From Mycobacterium tilburgii (GTDB lineage Bacteria > Actinomycetota > Actinomycetes > Mycobacteriales > Mycobacteriaceae): 56,170 nucleotides of DNA. The notes below the pieces were generated by a model that saw nothing but the letters and a program-made list of their open reading frames with translations, had not been told where the DNA came from and did no database searches. How positions within the stretch are numbered: position 1 is the stretch's first letter; every line of letters starts with the position of its first letter. Shown one piece after another: positions 48,501-56,170 of the stretch. The DNA lies in the NCBI RefSeq assembly GCF_902168065.1, contig NZ_LR655704.1:1-56170 (forward strand), read 5' to 3'. The position numbers were made by a program, and so were the translations under genes.

Positions 48501-49282
48501 CCAAGGCCTACGAACTGCCCGAGGCGTCCCGGACGGCGCGCGGTCAACATGTTGCCAACCTGCTAGCATTCCAGCCGGAGGAGTGCATCGCGCAGGTCAT
48601 TCAAATCCACAGCTACGAGGACGCACCGTATCTGGTCCTGGCCACCAAGAACGGGCTGGTCAAAAAGTCCAAGCTGACCGACTTCGACTCCAACCGATCC
48701 GGCGGAATCGTTGCGATCAACCTGCGCGACAACGACGAGTTAGTCGGGGCGGTGTTGTGCTCGGCCGAGGACGACCTGTTACTGGTCTCGGCCAATGGGC
48801 AATCGATCAGGTTCTCCGCAACAGACGAGGCGTTACGGCCGATGGGCCGCGCCACCTCCGGCGTGCAGGGCATGCGCTTCAACGAAGACGACCGGCTGCT
48901 GTCGCTGAAGGTGGTCCAGGACGGCATGTATTTACTGGTGGCCACGGCGGGCGGCTACGCCAAGCGGACCGCGATCGAGGAGTATCCGGTGCAGGGCCGC
49001 GGCGGCAAGGGTGTTCTCACGGTCCAATACGACCGCCGGCGTGGCAGGCTGGTGGGGGCGTTGATCGTCGATGACGACAGTGAGCTGTATGCGATCACCT
49101 CGGGCGGCGGTGTCATCCGCACCGCCGCGCGCCAGGTCCGCAAGGCCGGCCGACAGACCAAGGGCGTCCGGTTGATGAACCTGGGTGAGGGCGACACACT
49201 GCTGGCCATCGCGCGCAACGCAGAAGAAAGCGCCGAGGACGAAGCCGAGGAAGCCAACGACACCACTAGGTCCGGGAGCTAA
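45506..49282 (+). CDS. gyrA: DNA gyrase subunit A precursor containing an intein
   Basis: 1258 residues: 838 of extein plus a 420-residue intein (residues 131-550). The N-extein ([40 protein letters not shown]) ends NDPPAAMRY at the catalytic tyrosine, residue 130. The C-extein resumes [12 protein letters not shown] and carries the tower/coiled-coil and a complete six-bladed C-terminal domain with the GyrA box ([10 protein letters not shown]). Protein splicing is needed for an active subunit. The quinolone region reads GDASIYDT: Ala91, Ser92 and Asp95 (M. tuberculosis 90, 91, 94) are the susceptible residues. Thr96 is the harmless allele at M. tuberculosis position 95. AGAGGA lies upstream of the ATG. 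Confidence 0.97.
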   Translation: MTDTTLPLGDDSVDRIEPVDIQQEMQRSYIDYAMSVIVGRALPEVRDGLKPVHRRVLYAMYDSGFRPDRSHAKSARSVAETMGNYHPHGDASIYDTLVRMAQPWSLRYPLIDGQGNFGSPGNDPPAAMRYCVTGDALVRLPFGGSVRIADVVPNARPNSDNAIELKVLDRHGNPVVANRLFHSGEHQTYAVRTAEGYEVTGTANHPLLCLVNVGGIPTLLWKLIEEIRPGDHVALQRTPSVEFGPVDSHSTMEALLFGAFISEGFVSDGRARFNNPDRYYFNVVVAAYDAVVGGHHYLSTRTIASGSVLHELDIQDLTELKKTRLADLCGNRSADKFVPNWLWHSPVAVKRAFLQALFEGDGSCSMLSRNTIQISYSTSSRRLSVDVQQMLLEFGIISRRYRHTVGRYKVVITNRGEAEKFATEVGFVGAKQAKLTSILHSMAPCARRDSDHVPELAAFIRSHAGGSWMDRDWLNRHSVDEIARSRTEADEILAHIADPDVRSIASDLTDGRFYYAEVAAVVDADVQPVYSLLVDTADHAFLTNGFVSHNTEARLTPLAMEMLREIDEETVDFILNYDGRVQEPTVLPSRFPNTLANGSGGIAVGMATNIPPHNLGELAEAVYWALENYNADEEATLAAVMERVKGPDFPTSGLIVGSQGIADAYKTGRGSIRMRGVVEIEELRGRTSLVITELPYQVNHDNFITLIAEQVRDGKLAGISNIEDQSSDRIGMRIVIELKRDAVAKVVLNNLYKHTQLQTSFGTNMLAIVDGVPRTLRLDQMIRFYVEHQLDVIVRRTTYRLRKANERAHILRGLVKALDSLDEVIMLIRASETVDIARAGLIELLDINEIQAQAILDMQLRRLAALERQRIIDDLVKIEAEIANLEDILAKPERQREIVRDELAEIVEKHGDERRTRIIATDGEVNDEDLIAREDVVVTITETGYAKRTKTDLYRSQKRGGKGVQGAGLKQDDIVAHFFVSSTHDWILFFTTQGRVYRAKAYELPEASRTARGQHVANLLAFQPEECIAQVIQIHSYEDAPYLVLATKNGLVKKSKLTDFDSNRSGGIVAINLRDNDELVGAVLCSAEDDLLLVSANGQSIRFSATDEALRPMGRATSGVQGMRFNEDDRLLSLKVVQDGMYLLVATAGGYAKRTAIEEYPVQGRGGKGVLTVQYDRRRGRLVGALIVDDDSELYAITSGGGVIRTAARQVRKAGRQTKGVRLMNLGEGDTLLAIARNAEESAEDEAEEANDTTRSGS
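45896..47155 (+). mobile_element. GyrA intein with LAGLIDADG homing endonuclease
   Basis: 420 codons in frame inside gyrA. Splicing block A starts with Cys ([20 protein letters not shown]) directly after the catalytic Tyr130. Block B is [11 protein letters not shown]. The C-terminal block is [14 protein letters not shown], with penultimate His and terminal Asn, followed by Thr as the +1 nucleophile. Between them are two LAGLIDADG-like motifs, [13 protein letters not shown] and [13 protein letters not shown], each retaining the acidic residue needed for cleavage. A repeat-like dimer layout is visible ([20 protein letters not shown]). Length and insertion point equal those of the M. leprae GyrA intein; the M. 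xenopi allele is a 198-residue mini-intein lacking the endonuclease. The element looks capable of both splicing and homing. Confidence 0.95.
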
Positions 49283-49416
49283 CCAGCACGGCGTCTGCAT
49301 CCGGTAGGCGGCCCGCCGGGGCATTGCCACCGGACGTGGGCATTAGACTCAGTACGATCAGACCATGCGAGTGCCACCGATCAGGCGGGCCGGGGCAAGC
49401 AGAGGTAAGGAGTCTG

Positions 49417-50289
49417 GTGACCTCATCGAGCGAGCCGGGCGCACCCCAAAAGGGCGACAGCCCGAACGGCGACATTGCGGCCGGGATGTACCAGCACGGT
49501 GCGCCTTCGCAAGCCGGCCGCGGGTCCGATGGTTCTGATACGCTGCCGTGGCAGCGGGGCGCCGCCCGGGCCGCCAACCCCGAGAATCGTCAGGGCGAAC
49601 CACTGACGGAGGCACGACCGCAAGGACCGCTGTCCGATGTGGACGCCCGGCTGAACCGGTTCGTTGCGGGCGGCAATGCGCCTGTTACTAGTGGGCAAGG
49701 CCAACCGAAGAGCCCCGAAGCCGAGACGCCCAAACGCGCCAACGGGCCAACGCACGAGGCCTATGCCAGCGAGCTGCCGGACCTTTCCGGCGGTGCGCCG
49801 CGCGGAGTGCAGCGTAAGTCCCCGTCGGACTGTGGCGCGGAGGCGGTGCAGCCGAGCGGGCGAGCGGGCACCCGGGAACCGCGGGAAGGCCGCGACAACC
49901 TGGTTCAGGTCACGCGGCGCCGCGGCGGCCCGGTCCGGGCGAGCATGCAGGTCCGCCGGATCGATCCGTGGAGCACGTTGAAGGTGTCGCTGATGATGTC
50001 GGTGGCGTTGTTCTTCGTGTGGATGATCTCCGTCGCGTTCCTCTACCTGGTGCTGGGTGGTATGGGGGTGTGGGCGAAGCTGAACAGCAACGTCGGCGAC
50101 CTGCTGAACAACACCAGCGGCAGCAGTGGCGAATTGGTCTCTAGCGGCACGATCTTCGGCGGTGCCGTGTTGATCGGGTTGGTCAACATCGTCCTACTTA
50201 CGGCGATGGCAACGATCGGCGCGTTCGTCTACAACCTGACGGCAGACTTGATCGGAGGCATCGAAGTGACGCTGGCGGATCGAGATTAG
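49417..50289 (+). CDS. DUF3566 membrane protein (Rv0007 homologue)
   Basis: 290 residues (Rv0007: 304) from GTG 49417, just after AAGGAG. About 170 residues of low-complexity, Pro/Gly/Ala-rich cytosolic sequence include one conserved block ([17 protein letters not shown]). The DUF3566 core follows ([20 protein letters not shown]) with two membrane helices ([40 protein letters not shown]) and ends [14 protein letters not shown]. The gene always follows gyrA in mycobacteria. The function is unknown. Confidence 0.9.
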   Translation: MTSSSEPGAPQKGDSPNGDIAAGMYQHGAPSQAGRGSDGSDTLPWQRGAARAANPENRQGEPLTEARPQGPLSDVDARLNRFVAGGNAPVTSGQGQPKSPEAETPKRANGPTHEAYASELPDLSGGAPRGVQRKSPSDCGAEAVQPSGRAGTREPREGRDNLVQVTRRRGGPVRASMQVRRIDPWSTLKVSLMMSVALFFVWMISVAFLYLVLGGMGVWAKLNSNVGDLLNNTSGSSGELVSSGTIFGGAVLIGLVNIVLLTAMATIGAFVYNLTADLIGGIEVTLADRD

Positions 50290-50350
50290 TTGGGGCTTTG
50301 GGATAGGGCGGTGAGTGCTGTAATCTCGTCGCTCGGCTGTACGCGTGTCC

Positions 50351-50424
50351 GGGCCTATAGCTCAGGCGGTTAGAGCGCTTCGCTGATAACGAAGAGGCCG
50401 GAGGTTCGAGTCCTCCTAGGCCCA
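50351..50424 (+). tRNA. ileT: tRNA-Ile (GAT anticodon)
   Basis: 74 bases with a seven-pair acceptor stem (GGGCCTA/TAGGCCC) and D-arm TAGCTCAGGCGGTTAGAGC. The anticodon stem is CTTCG/CGAAG around CTGATAA (GAT at 50385-50387). The T-arm is GGAGGTTCGAGTCCTCC and the discriminator is A at 50424. CCA is not encoded (CAA follows), so PcnA must add it. Confidence 0.97.
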
Positions 50425-50429
50425 CAACC

Positions 50430-50597
50430 ATGTACCCGTCCAGACGTTGTGTGAGACTTGCATTGCCGTTGGTGCTGATTGCGTTGGTGGCGGCGGTGGT
50501 GTGGTCGCGACGCGGGGTTGAGATCTGGCACGTGGCAGCTGTTGATCCCACACCCGTTGATCCGTCTGCCGCATCTGGCGGTCAAGAGGGGCCTTAG
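50430..50597 (+). CDS. Possible 55-residue membrane protein between tRNA-Ile and tRNA-Ala
   Basis: An open frame fills the whole spacer between the two tRNA genes. It reads MYPSRRCVRL, then ALPLVLIALVAAVVW (one membrane helix), SRRGVEIWHVAAVDPTPVDP and a short tail. Its TAG lies inside tRNA-Ala. DLW-39-type small proteins are encoded near this DUF3566/tRNA site in other actinobacteria, and the helix followed by EIWHVAAVDP resembles their pattern. There is no ribosome site and only five bases separate the ATG from tRNA-Ile, so translation is doubtful unless it is leaderless after tRNA processing. Confidence 0.3.
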   Translation: MYPSRRCVRLALPLVLIALVAAVVWSRRGVEIWHVAAVDPTPVDPSAASGGQEGP

Positions 50598-50660
50598 CTC
50601 AGTTGGTAGAGCACCGCCTTTGCAAGGCGGGTGTCAGGGGTTCGATTCCCCTAGGCTCCA
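50588..50660 (+). tRNA. alaT: tRNA-Ala (TGC anticodon)
   Basis: 73 bases. The acceptor stem is GGGGCCT/AGGCTCC (one G-T pair) and the D-arm is TAGCTCAGTTGGTAGAGC. The anticodon stem is CCGCC/GGCGG around TTTGCAA (TGC at 50621-50623). The T-arm is AGGGGTTCGATTCCCCT and the discriminator is A at 50660. CCA is not encoded. It follows tRNA-Ile as in other mycobacteria. Confidence 0.97.
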
Positions 50661-50810
50661 CACCGCCGGACGATGCCAAACACGGCCGCGCCGCCGGCCA
50701 GCACCACGACCGCGGCACCCACGATCGGTTCGCGACTACGTCCTGCGCGGCGGCGAGATCGCGAAAGAGTCGCTGCCTCGGGGTCGGCCGGATTCCGCGT
50801 TTGCGCTCAT
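50651..50810 (-). pseudogene. Frameshifted small membrane protein, antisense to the tRNA-Ala end
   Basis: ATG at 50808-50810 preceded by AAAGG starts MSANAES. One base must be removed near 50788 to continue ADPEAATLSRSRRRAGRSRE and the hydrophobic segment PIVGAAVVVLAGGAAVFGIV. The end is RRCGA with a stop whose complement lies in tRNA-Ala. The position is that of Rv0008c in M. tuberculosis, but I cannot confirm homology. It is most likely a decayed single-helix membrane protein. Confidence 0.4.
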
Positions 50811-50948
50811 ATGCTGCCTTTCTGTGCCGTTTGTGGAACCTACAGACTGCCACCAACATGAGGCCGGTGGGCCTATCGCGGCGCGACGTTGGTATTTTCG
50901 TGCCAGGCCGCGCCGGGTGGCACCGGGTTGTGGACGGAGGGGTGGGTA

Positions 50949-51497
50949 ATGGCAGACTCTGGTGTCGTGATCAACAGCCCACGTCAGACTGCAGCTGCCA
51001 CGATGCACACCAATCGCGGCGACATCAAGATCGCTCTGTTTGGGAATCATGCGCCCAAGACGGTCGCCAACTTCGTTGGCCTAGCGCAGGGCACCAAGGA
51101 GTACTCGACGCAGAACGCATCCGGCGGCCCGTCCGGCCCGTTCTACGATGGCGTGGTCTTCCACCGGGTGATCCAGGGCTTCATGATCCAGGGCGGCGAC
51201 CCGACGGGTACGGGACGTGGCGGACCGGGGTATCAGTTCGCCGACGAGTTCCACCCGGAGCTGCAGTTCGACAAGCCGTATTTACTGGCGATGGCCAACG
51301 CTGGTCCGGGGACCAACGGCTCACAGTTCTTCATCACGGTCGGCAAGACCCCGCACCTGAACCGTCGGCACACGATCTTTGGCGAGGTGACCGACCCCAA
51401 GTCGCAGAAGGTCGTGGAGGCGATCTCGACGACACCGACCGACGGCAACGACCGTCCGACCGAACCGGTCGTCATCGAGTCGATCACCATTTCTTAG
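50949..51497 (+). CDS. ppiA: Cyclophilin-type peptidyl-prolyl cis-trans isomerase A
   Basis: 182 residues, same as Rv0009. ATG 50949 follows GGAGGGG; the frame extends to 50889 but has no family match there. The cyclophilin core is intact: [40 protein letters not shown] (catalytic Arg/Phe region), [20 protein letters not shown] and [20 protein letters not shown]. It catalyses proline isomerisation and is cytosolic, with no signal peptide. Confidence 0.95.
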   Translation: MADSGVVINSPRQTAAATMHTNRGDIKIALFGNHAPKTVANFVGLAQGTKEYSTQNASGGPSGPFYDGVVFHRVIQGFMIQGGDPTGTGRGGPGYQFADEFHPELQFDKPYLLAMANAGPGTNGSQFFITVGKTPHLNRRHTIFGEVTDPKSQKVVEAISTTPTDGNDRPTEPVVIESITIS

Positions 51498-51529
51498 TTA
51501 GGTTCTTATCTTTAGTTGGGTATTTTTAG

Positions 51530-51859
51530 TTGGGCCCTGTTCGCTGAGCCGGCCACGCTAGGCCGGCTGGGCGGCTTTCGGCCCGTGTATCCGACCGCGG
51601 TGAGGGCGGCCAGCACGACCAGCGGGTCGGTGCCGAGTTCCCAGCGGGAGAACAGTCAGGCCGTCGTCGGTAATTGCCAGCTTCGGTCGTGCGCGCCAGA
51701 TGCCACCGGCAATCACCAGCAGTTCTGCCCCGGCAATTCCGGCCAGAACACAGCCAGGCGCGTCTGTAACCACAGTCACACTCGCGATAGCCATGAAAGC
51801 GCCGACGACGCCACAACCAGCGATTCCCCCAACCCAGGCTCCCACATTGTTTGCTGCAT
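51530..51859 (-). pseudogene. Rv0010c-like PH-domain membrane protein, internally deleted
   Basis: MQQTMWEPG at 51859 goes out of frame. The next frame reads WVGGIAGCGVVGAFMAIASV and TVVTDAPGCVLAGIAGAELL (two membrane helices), then ARPKLAITDDGL, where the sequence jumps. About 35-40 codons that follow this point in Rv0010c are missing. A third frame gives the C-terminus [20 protein letters not shown], then GYTGR. Two frame changes plus the deletion make it a pseudogene. Rv0010c itself has no defined function. Confidence 0.8.
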
Positions 51860-52019
51860 AGTGTCTAACCCTAACCCCTCCCACCAGCTCCGATGCGGTT
51901 ATCCACACCAGCTACCAACAGTTGGGATAAATCACACGCGTGTGATTGGGTGATCACAAGGTTGCTGGTTCAGGCACCGACGCGCCCCGAAACGAATTCA
52001 TTCCACATCAGATCTTTGT

Positions 52020-52301
52020 TTAGTGCCAGCGCATCGTGAGCAACAAACCGGTGATCATGAAAGCGAACGCGATCGCGTAGTTCCAGGGCCCAAGTTGGGC
52101 CATCCAATGCAGCGCGGTCGGAGCCTGGCTACCGACCGCCGCCAATTGGAACACCATCAGCCAGACCAACCCGATCAGCATGAGGCTGACGAACAACGCA
52201 ACGAACCACACGCTGGACGGCCCAACCTTCACCTTGACCGGCGTCCGGCTAACCGTGCTGACGATAAAGTCGTTCTTCTTGTGGACCTTGGACTTCGGCA
52301 T
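52020..52301 (-). CDS. crgA: Cell division protein CrgA
   Basis: 93 residues, the standard CrgA length. A basic N-terminus ([12 protein letters not shown]) is followed by [20 protein letters not shown], the first membrane helix. The second helix is [20 protein letters not shown], and the LAAVG and LGPWNY motifs are present. CrgA is a small septum protein that recruits FtsZ, FtsQ, FtsI and CwsA partners. Intact, between two decayed genes. Confidence 0.95.
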   Translation of the reverse strand: MPKSKVHKKNDFIVSTVSRTPVKVKVGPSSVWFVALFVSLMLIGLVWLMVFQLAAVGSQAPTALHWMAQLGPWNYAIAFAFMITGLLLTMRWH

Positions 52302-52418
52302 GACTACCTCGGGATCACGGTAAACAAGACGGGTGCAATGATAGCGGTTGTAGCTGCACGCAAAACTTGGCTACGAGATTAACGCACCCGGCGGCCCGAC
52401 CAGGAAATCGGAGACGCG

Positions 52419-53160
52419 ATGACACAGCCCCGCCGCTCGCCGTGATGCTTCGGCGTCCCCCTAGTTTGCCTGCCGACCGGTCTGCTCATCGCCGCCACCC
52501 ACGGGGTGGCGAGCGGGGCCGCGATCCGGCGCAGCGCCGCGGCTGGTGGACCTGGTGCGCGAGACGCAGGCGTCGGTGGATCGCCTCAAGACCAAGCGCG
52601 ACGTGCTCGCCGGCAAGATCGACTTGACGCAACCTGAAATCGACTGACGCCGCCTTGGTGGCCATGCTGCGCCGCTCCGCCGAACTGGCGGTCGAGGCGC
52701 AGATGACCCCAGTGCACGGGCCCGGGTTGACGGTCACCCTTGACGATGCTCAGCGCGACGCCAACAGCCGGTTCCCGCAGGACGCCTTCCCCGACGACCT
52801 GGTCGTGCACCAGCAAGACAGCGTGGCCGTTCTCAACGCCCTGTGGAGCGCCGGGGCGGAGGCGATCCAGATAGCAGGACCAGCGGATCATCCCCACCTC
52901 GGTGCCGCGCGCTGCGTGGGTGACACGCTTACTGCTCAACGGGCGCACCTATAGTCCCGCCCTACACGATCACTGCCATCGGCAATGCCACGGCCATGCA
53001 GGCGGCGCTGGCCGTGGCCCCCTGGTGATCCTCTATAAGCAGTACGTGGTGCGCTTCGGCCTCGGCTACCACGAAACTGTCAGGCCGGACGTGCGAATCG
53101 GCGGTCACAGCGAACCGGCCCGCACCCACACGCCGAGCCGGACGCGCCGATCGGCTACTG
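52419..53160 (+). pseudogene. Rv0012-like (DUF881) membrane protein pseudogene
   Basis: ATG 52419 gives MTQPRRSP and then a TGA where the family has Trp. Read through, it continues CFGVPLVCLPTGLLIAATHG and VASGAAIRR, the DUF881 signal-anchor region. After further shifts come ALVAMLRRSAELAVEAQMTP and VHGPGLTVTLDDAQRDANSR. FPDDLVVHQQDSVAVLNALW and the C-terminal LVILYKQYVVRFGLGYHET follow. At least four disruptions are visible. The last frame runs without a stop into trpG. In actinobacteria these genes neighbour crgA and cell-division functions. The 3' limit is approximate. Confidence 0.85.
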
Positions 53161-53210
53161 ACAGACCACGGGAAAGTGGCAGGCCCGCGGTCGAATGGTA
53201 CCCTGACACG

Positions 53211-53906
53211 ATGCGGATCCTTGTTGTCGACAACTACGACAGCTTCGTGTTCAACCTCGTGCAATACCTGGGGCAGCTCGGAGTCGAGACCGACGTGTGG
53301 CGCAACGACGACACCCGGTTGGTGACCCCACCGGGCGGGCACGCCGCGATCGCCACGCAGTTCAACGGCGTGCTACTCAGCCCGGGACCCGGCACCCCCG
53401 AGCGCGCCGGAGCGTCCATCGCCCTGGTTCGCGCGTGCGCCGCAGCGACCACCCCGTTGCTCGGGGTCTGCCTCGGTCACCAGGCCATCGGTGTGGCGTT
53501 CGGCGCCACCGTGGACCGGGCGCCCGAACTGCTGCACGGCAAGACCAGTAGTGTGCACCATACCAATACCGGTGTGTTGCAAGGACTTCCTGATCCCTTC
53601 ACGGCCACGAGGTACCACTCGCTCACCATCGTGCCCGAATCGCTGCCGGAGGAACTGCAGGTGACCGCTCAGACGGCGAGCGAGGTGATCATGGGCGTGC
53701 AGCACACCGAGTTGCCGATCCACGGCGTGCAGTTCCATCCCGAGTCAATCCTCACCGAGGGTGGGCACCGGATGCTGGCGAACTGGCTCACCTACTGCGG
53801 GTGGTCACGCGACGACACCCTGATCCGCCGGCTGGAAAACGAGGTCCGCTCTGCGGTGCGGCCGTATTTCCCCGAGCCCGCGGCTACTGACCGAACTTCA
53901 GCGTGA
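53211..53906 (+). CDS. trpG: Anthranilate/para-aminobenzoate synthase glutamine amidotransferase subunit
   Basis: 231 residues (Rv0013: 232). Class I glutamine amidotransferase: MRILVVDNYDSFVFNLVQYL at the start, oxyanion region GVLLSPGPGTPERAG, nucleophile in LLGVCLGHQAIGVAFGA, and His/Glu pair in IHGVQFHPESILTEGG. It supplies ammonia to TrpE or PabB for tryptophan and folate. The frame is open upstream through the Rv0012 remnant, so the ATG at 53211 was chosen by family alignment. It converges with pknB; the 3' ends overlap by 23 bases. Confidence 0.93.
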   Translation: MRILVVDNYDSFVFNLVQYLGQLGVETDVWRNDDTRLVTPPGGHAAIATQFNGVLLSPGPGTPERAGASIALVRACAAATTPLLGVCLGHQAIGVAFGATVDRAPELLHGKTSSVHHTNTGVLQGLPDPFTATRYHSLTIVPESLPEELQVTAQTASEVIMGVQHTELPIHGVQFHPESILTEGGHRMLANWLTYCGWSRDDTLIRRLENEVRSAVRPYFPEPAATDRTSA

Positions 53907-55755
53907 TGACACCGTCTCGATTCACCCCGGCGCCAGCCGGCGGGTTCTGATAGACGACCCGGTGAGACTGGGAACCGCCAGCGTCGACGTCGGGACCCTT
54001 GTCCAGCACGCCTGTCCAGCCCAGCGCCCGCAACCGCGGCTCGGCGTCGGTCCAGAACATGCCCGTCAGGTCTGGCATCGTGAACTGATTGCCCTTGGAC
54101 ACATGCAGCTCGATGATCGAGTCCACCGGAACCGTCTGGCCTTTGGGCGGATTGGTGCCGACGATCTCCCCGGCGGGGCGGGTGCTGTCCACCTGCGCCT
54201 GGGTGATCTTGGTGAAGCCGTAGACGGTGAGGTTCTTCTGGGCGACGTCGACGGTCTGTCCCGCGACGTCGGGAACCTGCTTGGTCTCGGGTCCGGAACC
54301 GACTATGACCATGACAACGTTGGTGATGGCTGACGTCTGATTGGCCGGCGGGTTGGTGCCGATCACTTTGCCCAGTAACTCCGGGGTGGACGGCGAATTC
54401 GCCTGCTTGAATTTGCTGAACCCGGATGCCTTGAGCTTGCTCACCGCGTCAGAGTAACTCAGCGAGGACACGTCGGGCACTTCGCGTTGCTCGGGTCCGG
54501 TGGAGACGTTGATGGTGATCTCGTCGCCGGCAGCCACCGACGCGTTGGCGCCAGGATCGGTATTGATGACGTGGTCGGGCGGGATTGATGAGTCAGGCTG
54601 CTGCAGCGTGCGCGTCTTGAAGCCCCGATTCTGCAGCGCCGCAACGGCATCCGCGGAGACCTGGCCCCGCACATCAGGGACTTGAACATCGCGGGTCGAG
54701 CTGCCGAAGGTGTTGAACGCGATCACCACGACGATCGTCAGCACCGCCAGCACAGCGACTGCGACGACCCAACGCCCGACCGGGCCCCCCATGCGGTCCA
54801 GGTCGGCGTCGGTCAGGCGCTGCTGGGGCAGCGGGTCGGTGCGGGGGCCATGCGTGCCCGACGCCATCAGCGAAGTGCGCTCGGCGTCGGTGAGGACCTT
54901 GGGCGCCTCGGGGGTCTCGCCGTTGTGCACCCGGACCAGATCGGCGCGCATCTCCGCGGCGGTCTGATAGCGGTTGTCGGGGTTCTTGGCCAGCGCCTTG
55001 AGCACGACCGCGTCGAGGTACGCCGAGATGCCCTCGTGCCGCTTCGACGGGGGCACTGGGTCTTCCCTAACATGTTGGTAGGCAACAGAAACCGGAGAAT
55101 CACCGGTGAAAGGGGGCTCGCCGGTAAGGATTTCGTAGAGAACGCAGCCCAGTGAATATACGTCAGACCGGGCATCCACCGAGTCGCCGCGGGCCTGCTC
55201 CGGCGAAAGATATTGAGCCGTGCCGATAACCGCAGCGGTCTGGGTGACGCTGTTGCCGCCGTCGGCGATCGCGCGCGCGATTCCGAAGTCCATCACCTTG
55301 ACCGCATTGGTGGCGCTGATCATGATGTTGGCCGGCTTGACGTCGCGATGGATGATACCGTTTTGGTGGCTGAAGTTCAGGGCCTGGCAGGCGTCGGCGA
55401 TGATCTCGATCGCGCGCCGCGGCGGCAGCGGGCCATCGTTGTGCACGATGTCGCGCAGCGTGACCCCGTCAACGTACTCCATGACGATGTAGGGCAGCGG
55501 CCCGCTGGGCGTCTCGGCCTCCCCGGTGTCGTACACCGCGACAATGGCCGGGTGGTTCAGCGCCGCGGCGTTTTGTGCCTCGCGGCGGAACCGTAGATAG
55601 AAGCTGGGATCGCGAGCTAGATCGGCGCGCAGCACCTTAACCGCGACGTCGCGATGCAAGCGGCCGTCGCGGGCTAAGTGAACCTCGGACATCCCACCGA
55701 AACCGAGGATGTCCCCTAGTTCGTATCGGTCGGACAGGTGCCGCGGGGTGGTCAT
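53884..55755 (-). CDS. pknB: Serine/threonine protein kinase PknB with four PASTA domains
   Basis: 623 residues (M. tuberculosis 626). Kinase domain residues about 10-275: [20 protein letters not shown], invariant Lys in [33 protein letters not shown], and activation loop [20 protein letters not shown] with the phosphorylated threonines. A juxtamembrane region and one helix ([19 protein letters not shown], about 330-350) precede four extracytoplasmic PASTA repeats (each starting VPDV or MPDL). PknB senses muropeptide or lipid II and controls growth; known targets CwlM and the MurJ pseudokinase are encoded in this window. The start overlaps the pknA stop (ATGA). Confidence 0.96.
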   Translation of the reverse strand: MTTPRHLSDRYELGDILGFGGMSEVHLARDGRLHRDVAVKVLRADLARDPSFYLRFRREAQNAAALNHPAIVAVYDTGEAETPSGPLPYIVMEYVDGVTLRDIVHNDGPLPPRRAIEIIADACQALNFSHQNGIIHRDVKPANIMISATNAVKVMDFGIARAIADGGNSVTQTAAVIGTAQYLSPEQARGDSVDARSDVYSLGCVLYEILTGEPPFTGDSPVSVAYQHVREDPVPPSKRHEGISAYLDAVVLKALAKNPDNRYQTAAEMRADLVRVHNGETPEAPKVLTDAERTSLMASGTHGPRTDPLPQQRLTDADLDRMGGPVGRWVVAVAVLAVLTIVVVIAFNTFGSSTRDVQVPDVRGQVSADAVAALQNRGFKTRTLQQPDSSIPPDHVINTDPGANASVAAGDEITINVSTGPEQREVPDVSSLSYSDAVSKLKASGFSKFKQANSPSTPELLGKVIGTNPPANQTSAITNVVMVIVGSGPETKQVPDVAGQTVDVAQKNLTVYGFTKITQAQVDSTRPAGEIVGTNPPKGQTVPVDSIIELHVSKGNQFTMPDLTGMFWTDAEPRLRALGWTGVLDKGPDVDAGGSQSHRVVYQNPPAGAGVNRDGVITLKFGQ

Positions 55756-56170
55756 TGCGGTGTCTCGTATCGGGCCGGAGACAGGTTGGGCGTCAGGGGG
55801 TTAGCCCAGCTCAGTTTGAATGGCCTGCTCTGGAATCCAGAATTGCTCACGGCCGGGCTCTGTGTCCAATCCAGCCGCAGGCTGGGGGCCGAACCGGCCG
55901 TTGTCTTGTTCGTCGGCGGGATACCGGTGTCGGTGACCGTCGGGGGCGGCTGCTGCTGGGTGTCGGCGCGGGAATTGATGACGATAAGCACCGCGATGAT
56001 GATGGCCAGCGCCCCGAGCACCCCTGCGGCCCACAGCAACGCGCGCTGCCCCGAGGAGAACATGCGTCGCGCCGGCGGTGGACGATGAACGGCCGAGGAC
56101 GGGCGCGCGCGGCGTGGCGCCGCAGTCCGGGGGCCGGCGGCCGCGGTTGCTCTGGTCGCCGGATTCGACG
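55752..56170 (-). CDS. pknA: Serine/threonine protein kinase PknA, 3' end only
   Basis: C-terminal part of PknA, running off the right edge. A basic Pro/Ala-rich juxtamembrane stretch ([20 protein letters not shown]) is followed by the membrane helix [21 protein letters not shown] short extracytoplasmic tail ends [14 protein letters not shown]. PknA lacks PASTA domains and works with PknB in growth and division. The stop overlaps the pknB ATG. The kinase domain is outside the window. Confidence 0.9.
   Translation of the reverse strand, partial: SNPATRATAAAGPRTAAPRRARPSSAVHRPPPARRMFSSGQRALLWAAGVLGALAIIIAVLIVINSRADTQQQPPPTVTDTGIPPTNKTTAGSAPSLRLDWTQSPAVSNSGFQSRPFKLSWANPLTPNLSPARYETPQ

Overview
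The window is chromosomal DNA from a slow-growing Mycobacterium and spans the replication origin. Gene content and order match the M. tuberculosis chromosome across its zero point (Rv3852 to Rv3924c, then Rv0001 to Rv0015c). The species is not assigned. A full-length 420-residue intein in gyrA points to the intein-bearing slow growers (M. leprae, M. kansasii, M. gordonae and M. malmoense type). M. leprae itself is unlikely because trxB2 and trxC are separate genes here. Homologue names come from recognition of protein sequence and gene order; no search was run.

Layout. 1-1763: copper-type YcnI/CopC pair, hns-like lysine-rich membrane protein, rraA. 1775-7230: decayed strip with an ethA pseudogene beside an intact ethR, a broken Y-family polymerase whose start codon lies in an SOS box, a frameshifted PHP hydrolase, two small membrane-protein remnants and an F420-oxidoreductase remnant. 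7557-13599: gltD and gltB. 14160-18683: ruins of the ESX-2 secretion locus (eccA2, eccD2, MinD-like ATPase, espG2, esxC) in which only an esxD-like gene is still open. ESX-1, which lies between gltB and eccA2 in M. tuberculosis, is absent here. 18708-31917: pcnA, mutT4, Rv3909, murJ-pseudokinase fusion, dead sigM with an open anti-SigM gene, trxB2-trxC, cwlM and an Rv3916c homologue. 32197-37584: parB, parA, rsmG, jag, yidC, yidD, rnpA and rpmH, all on the minus strand, with two parS sites. 37585-40233: origin region with dnaA. 40234-49282: dnaN, recF, dciA, gyrB, gyrA. 49417-56170: DUF3566 gene, tRNA-Ile, tRNA-Ala, ppiA, a broken Rv0010c, crgA, a broken Rv0012, trpG, pknB and the 3' end of pknA.

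How it fits together. The origin core (replication initiation, segregation, gyrase, ribosome and RNase P genes, YidC insertion) is intact, compact and often joined by ATGA overlaps. Cell-wall control is also kept: PknB, its known targets CwlM and the MurJ-linked pseudokinase, and CrgA. Decay is confined to accessory genes: drug-activating monooxygenase, error-prone polymerase, F420 enzyme, SigM and type VII secretion. This is the pattern of a mycobacterium undergoing reductive evolution. Because the frameshifts avoid the essential genes, general sequencing error is an unlikely explanation.
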